Source: Dehalococcoidia bacterium (GTDB lineage: Bacteria; Chloroflexota; Dehalococcoidia; E44-bin15). Taken from it: a stretch of 6,429 nt of DNA. The notes below the pieces were generated by a model. The model had not been told where the DNA came from. It ran no database searches and saw only the letters and a program-made list of their open reading frames with translations. A program made the translations under genes and the position numbers. Positions 1 through 4,148 of the stretch are shown in pieces. The stretch covers positions 1 through 6,429 of the forward strand of contig DAOUVR010000065.1 of the NCBI GenBank assembly GCA_030667555.1, in the 5' to 3' direction. Within the stretch, counting starts at the first letter, position 1. The number at the start of each line of letters is the position of its first letter.

Positions 1-407
1 CACCCGGGCTTCTCTATAGCTACAAGAACGAGCCGAAAGGGCTTTCAATTGTATCCGACGGGTTGGGCGTAGTAGTCGGAAGATTGAACGAGCAAATAGA
101 CAGAGAAGCTAATAGACTGGCAGCGATAATACAAGGCGTTGATGAACTGTGGGATGTATCGTTACTCAAGTTCATAAGGGAATTGACAGAGGGGTCGCTC
201 AGAAGCAACCTCGCCGAATTAGGAAGTAGAGGCCTCCTCGACATAGACCACGCCGGGGTTCCCAGAGATGCAAGATATCGCATCGAGTGGCTTTTTCACC
301 AGGTCGCAAGCGGTGAATGTGACCCATCGGAACTGAAGAGAGAGCTTGATAGATGGGATCTGTTCCCTGAATACGAGGACCGATTCCTCGGCCTCTTCAG
401 AAGATAG
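1..407 (+). CDS. 3' end of an unrecognised protein (5' end outside the window)
   Basis: The frame beginning at base 3 is open from the window edge to a TAG at 405-407, so about 134 C-terminal residues are visible. A TTG at 63 could serve as a start, but the same frame reads on upstream as plausible protein (PGLLYSYKNEPKG...), so I treat the gene as truncated by the window edge. The visible part is soluble, rich in charged residues and probably mostly helical. It has many Glu/Arg/Leu residues, a Trp near WDVSLLKFI, and a basic end (FLGLFRR). I see no signal peptide, membrane segment or catalytic motif, and I do not recognise the family. It converges on the CoA-transferase operon with only 39 nt between stop codons. 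That it is a real gene rests on the long open frame and protein-like composition; its function is unknown. Confidence 0.6.
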   Translation, partial: PGLLYSYKNEPKGLSIVSDGLGVVVGRLNEQIDREANRLAAIIQGVDELWDVSLLKFIRELTEGSLRSNLAELGSRGLLDIDHAGVPRDARYRIEWLFHQVASGECDPSELKRELDRWDLFPEYEDRFLGLFRR

Positions 408-446
408 GCACATCCCTTCACCGCCGCGGAGGCGCAACACTGCTGA
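408..446. other. Convergent 39-nt gap between stop codons
   Basis: This short spacer separates the + strand stop at 405-407 from the - strand stop at 447-449. It contains a small GC-rich inverted repeat, CGCC (422-425) and GGCG (431-434) around a 5-nt loop. No T-run follows on either strand, so I do not call it an intrinsic terminator. Confidence 0.4.
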
Positions 447-1649
447 CTACAGTATCGCCCCCTCTTCCTTCATCGCGATGATGTCATCCCAGGTGTAACC
501 CAAGTCGAGAAGTATCTCTTCGGTATGCTGGCCTAACTCAGGCGCCTGCTCTCGCACTATTCCCGGCGTCTCGCTCAGGTCGAGATTGACCCCAACCACC
601 TTAGCCTTGCCGACGCCCGGATAGTCGATGGTCACCAGATAGTCGTTCTCTATCACCTGCGGGTCAGAGGCCAACTCGGTTAAAAGCCGCACCGGCGCCC
701 ACGGGAACTGCCACTGCTCCAGGCACTCGATCCACTCGCTCTGGGTCTTGGTGAGGAACAACTCGTCAAGGATGGACACCAGAGCATCGCTGTTCTCCCG
801 CCTCACTTCGTAGGCCCCGAATCGGGGGTCTTCCTTCAGGTATTCGATCCCCACGGCTTCGCAGAACTGCGCCCAGCTCGCATCGTCGTGCATCACCGCA
901 ATCTGGATGAACCTGTTGTCCTTGGTCTCATAGCTGTTGTACAGGGCGCCCTCTTGCGCGTGTGACATGCCATACATGTCCTGATTGGCGTAGAGAGAGG
1001 CATCGACACAGCAAGCTGCCATCTTCATGAAGGCGCCAAGTAGTGAGGTATGCACCAGTTGCCCCCTGCCGCTTCTCTCGCGGTGATAGAGTGCGAGCAT
1101 GACTCCGTAAACGAGGTACGTCGCTGCTATGTAATCCCCCAGTGCTGGCGGCCACGTCGGAGGGCGAACCCCTCGCTCGACGAAGCTCGTTAGCATCCCC
1201 GACCCCGCAACTCCGGTCACCTCGAAGCCGCCACGATTCCGGCCCGGCCCCTTCAGCCCCCACCCGGTGCCCAAGGCATATATGAGCCTGGGATTCATGA
1301 GGGACAACGTGTCGTAGTCCACTCCCAACCGCTCAAGACCCCCTAACCGCAGGTTGGTTACGAAGATATCCGCATCCTCCACCAGCTTGTACATCGCTTG
1401 CCGTGCGCTCTCGAAGTGCAGGTCGAGCGTCATACTCTTCTTGCCACGCTGGATCTGGTCGAAGTACGAATTGAAGCCGTACGACGGCACGCCGCGCAGG
1501 CCATCCACTCCTCGCAAAGGGTCACCGCCGCGGGGGCTCTCGATCTTGATCACCTCCGCCCCCATCTCGGCGAGGTATTCTGAGGTGCGCGGGCCGAATG
1601 CCTGTATGGTGAAATCAACGACCCGAATACCCTCCAGTGGTGCACTCAT
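447..1649 (-). CDS. CaiB/BaiF family (class III) CoA-transferase, downstream paralogue
   Basis: This 400-aa protein has the usual family length. Class III CoA-transferases move CoA between carboxylic acids through an aspartyl-CoA anhydride and act in the cytoplasm as interlocked dimers. Seen here: the N-terminal family signature PLEGIRVVDFT, then YLAEMGAEVIKIE (residues 25-37), FVTNLR (96-101), RLIYALGTGWGLKGP (121-135), GDYIAAT (171-177) and the motif HRERSGRGQLVH (189-200). Asp172 lies where the catalytic Asp of formyl-CoA transferase (Asp169) is expected. The C-terminal signature APELGQHTEEIL (369-380) is intact. The ATG at 1647-1649 has a good Shine-Dalgarno, AAAGGAG, 9 nt upstream. It is the second gene of a two-gene operon, 33 nt after its paralogue, and its coding sequence is visibly richer in GC. 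Substrate is unknown: no dehydrogenase, hydratase or transporter gene is nearby to suggest an acid. Confidence 0.93.
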   Translation of the reverse strand: MSAPLEGIRVVDFTIQAFGPRTSEYLAEMGAEVIKIESPRGGDPLRGVDGLRGVPSYGFNSYFDQIQRGKKSMTLDLHFESARQAMYKLVEDADIFVTNLRLGGLERLGVDYDTLSLMNPRLIYALGTGWGLKGPGRNRGGFEVTGVAGSGMLTSFVERGVRPPTWPPALGDYIAATYLVYGVMLALYHRERSGRGQLVHTSLLGAFMKMAACCVDASLYANQDMYGMSHAQEGALYNSYETKDNRFIQIAVMHDDASWAQFCEAVGIEYLKEDPRFGAYEVRRENSDALVSILDELFLTKTQSEWIECLEQWQFPWAPVRLLTELASDPQVIENDYLVTIDYPGVGKAKVVGVNLDLSETPGIVREQAPELGQHTEEILLDLGYTWDDIIAMKEEGAIL

Positions 1650-1658
1650 ATATGCCTT

Positions 1659-1665
1659 CTCCTTT
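1659..1665 (-). promoter_or_regulatory. Shine-Dalgarno for the downstream CoA-transferase
   Basis: Read on the minus strand, AAAGGAG sits 9 nt before the ATG at 1649, inside the 33-nt intergenic gap. The 12-mer GAAAGGAGAAGG around it recurs in front of the upstream paralogue, so the leader appears to have been copied with the gene. Confidence 0.75.
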
Positions 1666-1682
1666 CCATGGTATGCCAGCTC

Positions 1683-2885
1683 TCAGAGTATCGTGCTTTG
1701 CTCTTTCATCACAATTATGTCATCCCATGTATAACCCAGTTCTAACAGAATCTCTTCCGTGTGTTGACCCAGTTCCGGAGCCTTGCTTCGTATCTGGCCC
1801 GGTGTCTTGCTTAGATCAATAGTAGTCCCCACTACTTTGACTTCACCAGCCTCTGGATCATCCAGACTCACAATGTAATCATTTTCAAGAATCTGTGTAT
1901 CGGAAGCCAGCTCGGTAAAGTGTCTAACTGGTGCCCAGGGAAACTGGTATTTCTCGAGGCGCTCTATCCATTCACTCTGGTTTCTGGTAAGAAACACCTC
2001 GTCCAATATTGAAATTAGAGCTACATTATTTTCACGCCTGGATTCAAAAGAGTTGAATCTGGGGTCATCATTTAAGTGCTCAAGGCCCATTGCTTGACAG
2101 AATTCAACCCAACCGCGATAGTCCTGCACCACTGCCAATTGTATCCATCTCTTGTCCTTAGTCTGGTACATACTATACAGAGCGCCATCACCCTCATGGG
2201 GCAATCCAAACATGTCCTTCCCGGCAGCAATGGAAGTATCGATACAAGCGGACATAACCTTCATACAAGCACCCAGAAGTGATACATGTACCATCTGACC
2301 TTCTCCGGTTCGTTCCCGGTGAAAAAGGGCAAGCATTATGCTATATGCCAGAAATGTTGCCGCCGTATAATCACCAAAAGCCGGCGGGCACAGCGGAGGG
2401 CGGGAGCCAGGCTCAACTAAACCCGACACTAATGCAGATCTTGCAAAACCGGTAGCCTCAAAAGCACCCCGGTTCCGCGCTGGGCCCTTCAGGCCCCACC
2501 CAGTACCAATAGCATAGATTAGCCTGGGATTGACTCTGGACAGAGTCTCATAATCCATTCCCAGCCTTTCCAGGCCACCCATCCTTAGATTCGTTACAAA
2601 AATGTCTGACTTCTCAATAAGTTTGTATGCTACATCGCGTGCCTTCTCATGATGCAAATCCATAGCAATGCTTTTCTTCCCCCGGTTGGTTTGCTCAAAA
2701 TAAGCCTTAAACTTGCCAACTGGCACTTCCCTCATGGCATCAATCCAGCGAATAGGCTCACCGGTTTGGGGATTCTCTATCTTGATCACCTCAGCTCCCA
2801 TTTCAGCGAGATAGGCAGTAGTCTGAGGACCAAAAGCATACACAGTCAAATCCAGAACCTTGATCCCTTCAAGAGGCATGCTCAT
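1683..2885 (-). CDS. CaiB/BaiF family (class III) CoA-transferase, upstream paralogue
   Basis: This 400-aa protein aligns to its downstream neighbour over the whole length with no gap; I count about 255 identical residues of 400. The same landmarks are present: PLEGIKVLDLT, YLAEMGAEVIKIE (25-37), FVTNLRMGGLERLG (96-109), GTGWGLKGP (127-135), GDYTAAT (171-177) with Asp172 in the catalytic position, HRERTGEGQMVH (189-200) and APELGQHTEEIL (369-380). The paralogues differ most at residues 41-62, 151-160, 211-220 and 251-260, which may reflect different acyl substrates or subunit roles. The start is well bounded: an in-frame TAG directly precedes the ATG at 2883-2885. Met3 is the only close alternative, but Met1 matches the paralogue. 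It is the first gene of the operon. I found no convincing promoter in the 345-nt leader. Codon use is AT-richer than in the downstream copy. Confidence 0.93.
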   Translation of the reverse strand: MSMPLEGIKVLDLTVYAFGPQTTAYLAEMGAEVIKIENPQTGEPIRWIDAMREVPVGKFKAYFEQTNRGKKSIAMDLHHEKARDVAYKLIEKSDIFVTNLRMGGLERLGMDYETLSRVNPRLIYAIGTGWGLKGPARNRGAFEATGFARSALVSGLVEPGSRPPLCPPAFGDYTAATFLAYSIMLALFHRERTGEGQMVHVSLLGACMKVMSACIDTSIAAGKDMFGLPHEGDGALYSMYQTKDKRWIQLAVVQDYRGWVEFCQAMGLEHLNDDPRFNSFESRRENNVALISILDEVFLTRNQSEWIERLEKYQFPWAPVRHFTELASDTQILENDYIVSLDDPEAGEVKVVGTTIDLSKTPGQIRSKAPELGQHTEEILLELGYTWDDIIVMKEQSTIL

Positions 2886-2892
2886 CTATGTT

Positions 2893-2904
2893 TCCTTCTC
2901 CTTT
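2893..2904 (-). promoter_or_regulatory. Tandem Shine-Dalgarno of the upstream CoA-transferase
   Basis: On the minus strand the leader reads AAAGGAGAAGGA, giving two overlapping ribosome-binding candidates. The AAGGA end is 7 nt from the ATG at 2885, and the AAAGGAG core is 12 nt away. It shares the 12-mer GAAAGGAGAAGG with the downstream gene's leader. Confidence 0.7.
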
Positions 2905-3064
2905 CTGTCACTATGTTATTGGGCTACAATTATTATCCGGGATTTCATATTCCAATTCTTAACGAGAAGATGTCCAGTCTTATCTTCAACGCAAACGTGA
3001 GTTTTTTAAATCTTTTACCCCTAAGAAGCAAACTGCAGGTTGACATAGAATCACCTATCTTTGT

Positions 3065-3074
3065 GTTCATGAAC
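3065..3074. repeat. Perfect 10-bp palindrome GTTCATGAAC
   Basis: GTTCATGAAC equals its own reverse complement. It lies about 180 nt upstream of the first CoA-transferase start. Its half-sites are those of a LexA box in the opposite order (GTTC then GAAC) with a 2-nt centre, so it is not a LexA site. It could be an operator for another dimeric regulator, or chance. Confidence 0.3.
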
Positions 3075-3230
3075 TTTGTGGGAGTGTATCGCAGTGGAAC
3101 TGAAGCAAAAAGCTGCCACGAATCATAGATAGAGGCAGGTACAATTTCACAGATGCTTGTCTTGTGTTTACTTTATTCAGCTCCTCAGATCGGCTAAAGG
3201 CGTTGCTCTAAATGTCGCGCTTTTTAATTA

Positions 3231-3554
3231 CTAATACGGAGGACGCTCGTTATCGTAGTGCTCATTCACGAAGGCAACATAGCTATCAAGCAAGGTTGTC
3301 GCTTTATTGTTATCGCTACTCTCTATGGCCGCAATGGCGCCTTCCAAGATTCCAATTTCCATGTCAATCAGCGATGATATATTGCAAAGATTGCCAACGC
3401 AGGAACCCATATCGCTTCGCCACATATGCGATTGCTTTATGTCAACTAGCTTTTTTATATCAGCAATACACTCCTCTTTTGTTTGCGGGTTAGCCAGCTT
3501 TTCTTTGGCAGCAGCGATGGATGCTTCGACATCCCCCTTATCCATCATCAACAT
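3231..3554 (-). CDS. Hypothetical 107-aa acidic helical protein
   Basis: I do not recognise this family. The protein has 107 residues, is probably mostly helical, and has no signal peptide or membrane span. It has Cys at 29, 52 and 57, a central stretch HMWRSDMGSCVGNLC (43-57), and an unstructured-looking end, NERPPY. Three features support a real gene: a Shine-Dalgarno (AGGAG, about 11 nt before the ATG at 3552-3554), a sigma70-like promoter at the right distance upstream (-10 at 3608-3613), and the protein-like amino acid mix. The N-terminus reads MLMMDK, so Met3 or Met4 could also be the start. It is a single-gene unit, oriented away from the polymerase operon and in the same direction as the CoA-transferases. 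The gap of 345 nt to them argues against tight co-transcription. Confidence 0.65.
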   Translation of the reverse strand: MLMMDKGDVEASIAAAKEKLANPQTKEECIADIKKLVDIKQSHMWRSDMGSCVGNLCNISSLIDMEIGILEGAIAAIESSDNNKATTLLDSYVAFVNEHYDNERPPY

Positions 3555-3565
3555 TTCGCTTTTCT

Positions 3566-3570
3566 CTCCT
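3566..3570 (-). promoter_or_regulatory. Shine-Dalgarno of the 107-aa protein gene
   Basis: The minus strand reads AGGAG in the context CAGGAGAG, about 11 nt before the first ATG (3554) and 17-20 nt before Met3/Met4. This spacing favours the first ATG. Confidence 0.55.
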
Positions 3571-3607
3571 GCTGTTGAAGTTATAAATTGGTCAACACCC
3601 TTTTACC

Positions 3608-3636
3608 ATTATAAGGCTAATTAATGCGATTGCCAA
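3608..3636 (-). promoter_or_regulatory. Sigma70-like promoter for the 107-aa gene
   Basis: On the minus strand, TTGGCA (3631-3636, 5/6 to the -35 consensus) and TATAAT (3608-3613, 6/6) are separated by exactly 17 nt. Transcription would begin near 3601, giving an untranslated leader of about 47 nt before the ATG at 3554. The left arm of an inverted repeat (3628-3656) overlaps the -35 box. This is a prediction from consensus match only. Confidence 0.6.
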
Positions 3637-3656
3637 GGGGCGTGAGGCACGCAATC
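3628..3656. repeat. Inverted repeat GATTGC / GCAATC over the -35 region
   Basis: GATTGC (3628-3633) and GCAATC (3651-3656) are perfect inverted arms with 17 nt between them. The left arm overlaps the -35 hexamer of the minus-strand promoter for the 107-aa gene. It may be an operator for a dimeric repressor. Six-bp arms at this distance also arise by chance. Confidence 0.3.
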
Positions 3657-3833
3657 AGGTCGCGAGCTTAAGATACCAATTCGCTTAATTGTGCGACAGA
3701 AACAAAGCATGCCCTAAACGAAGGCGAACACTACTTCAAACACTTCACCTGAAGTTCTATCGGATTGAATGACTTGCTGAGTGGTTTTATCGCTTGTGCG
3801 CCCACCAAGATGCAATCCGGAGCGAAAAGGCCC

Positions 3834-3862
3834 TTGACTTGAACTCCCATTCGTTGTATAAT
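3834..3862 (+). promoter_or_regulatory. Strong sigma70-like promoter of the DUF6504-dnaE2 operon
   Basis: TTGACT (3834-3839, 5/6) and TATAAT (3857-3862, 6/6) are separated by exactly 17 nt. Transcription should start near 3869, about 31 nt before the ATG at 3900. The predicted start lies inside the LexA box that follows, the geometry expected for repressor blockage. Confidence 0.75.
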
Positions 3863-3864
3863 TA

Positions 3865-3876
3865 GAACACATGTTC
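3865..3876 (+). promoter_or_regulatory. Predicted LexA (SOS) box GAACACATGTTC
   Basis: GAAC-ACAT-GTTC matches the LexA/DinR consensus known from Bacillus and actinobacteria (GAAC-RNRY-GTTC) at every defined position, and the flanking A and T extend the symmetry to 14 bp (3864-3877). It begins 2 nt after the -10 box and covers the predicted transcription start. The following genes encode a DUF6504-like protein and an error-prone type DnaE, which are typical SOS targets. Inference: LexA represses the operon and RecA-triggered LexA cleavage releases it. Confidence 0.75.
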
Positions 3877-3899
3877 TTATCGCCTCGATACTTCCTTCC

Positions 3900-4148
3900 A
3901 TGAGCAGAATCATTTTAGAAAAAGTATTACTCCATCGAAAAGACGGAAGGGTTCCCCAGGCCTTCATCTGGCGGGGCCGAGTCTATCACATCACTAGTGT
4001 CGTAAACTGGTGGCGAGAGCCCGGAGCCTGGTGGGAGGGGGAACCGATACGTTTTTTTCTCCGGGTCACTGCTAAGAGGGAGACCGAAGGCGTATGCGAC
4101 CTGTGCAGGGTGGGACAAGATTGGCTGCTGTACCGAATTTACGACTAA
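3900..4148 (+). CDS. DUF6504-like small protein of the translesion polymerase operon
   Basis: This 82-aa protein resembles the DUF6504 family, small proteins often encoded beside imuB and dnaE2; I assign it from the motif pattern, not a search. Visible pattern: PQAFIWRGRVYHI (19-31), VVNWWRE (34-40), GAWWEGEPIRFFLRV (42-56), GVCDLCR (64-70) and a closing WLLYRIYD (75-82). The aromatic/basic residues Trp24-Arg25, Trp37-Trp38, Trp44-Trp45, Arg51 and Tyr78-Asp82 form the conserved-looking core. The biochemical role is unknown; context suggests an accessory to DNA-damage tolerance. The ATG at 3900 is the only reasonable start and has no Shine-Dalgarno: the roughly 31-nt leader is pyrimidine-rich just before it. 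It is the first gene after the LexA-box promoter, and its end overlaps the likely dnaE2 start. Confidence 0.75.
   Translation: MSRIILEKVLLHRKDGRVPQAFIWRGRVYHITSVVNWWREPGAWWEGEPIRFFLRVTAKRETEGVCDLCRVGQDWLLYRIYD

Larger units (their letters stand above)
2886..3230. other. Intergenic region upstream of the CoA-transferase operon, no convincing gene
   Basis: This AT-leaning stretch lies between the operon start and the stop of the 107-aa gene and presumably holds the operon's promoter on the minus strand. The best minus-strand -10 candidates are GATAAT (2932-2937) and TATGAT (3122-3127), and neither has a good -35 at 16-18 nt. On the plus strand an isolated TTGACA (3040-3045) has no matching -10. 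A perfect 10-bp palindrome lies at 3065-3074. I found no RNA gene and no coding frame with a believable start. Confidence 0.5.

Noticed and set aside
408..446. GC-rich hairpin as a bidirectional terminator between the convergent genes
   Set aside because: A 4-bp stem with no T-tract on either strand does not meet the standard for an intrinsic terminator.
3040..3045. Perfect -35 hexamer TTGACA on the plus strand
   Set aside because: No -10-like hexamer lies 15-19 nt downstream and no plus-strand gene follows within 800 nt.
2649..3128. A 159-codon plus-strand frame overlapping the start of the upstream CoA-transferase
   Set aside because: Its first part is antisense to a well-supported gene, and the remainder has no ribosome site or recognisable motif.
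3196..3225. Possible plus-strand terminator: AAAG-GCG pairing with CGC-(G)-CTTT followed by five T
   Set aside because: The stem is short with a bulge, no plus-strand gene lies upstream to terminate, and the minus strand has no T-run at the right side.
3574..3596. Inverted repeat GTTGA / TCAAC in the leader of the 107-aa gene
   Set aside because: Arms of only 5 bp separated by 13 AT-rich bases; not enough to claim an RNA structure or operator.
3731..3967. A 78-codon minus-strand frame whose product (MKAWGTLPSF...) looks somewhat protein-like
   Set aside because: It has no Shine-Dalgarno at any of its Met codons, runs antisense through the start of the DUF6504-like gene, and covers the strong plus-strand promoter and LexA box. 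Better explained as a chance frame.
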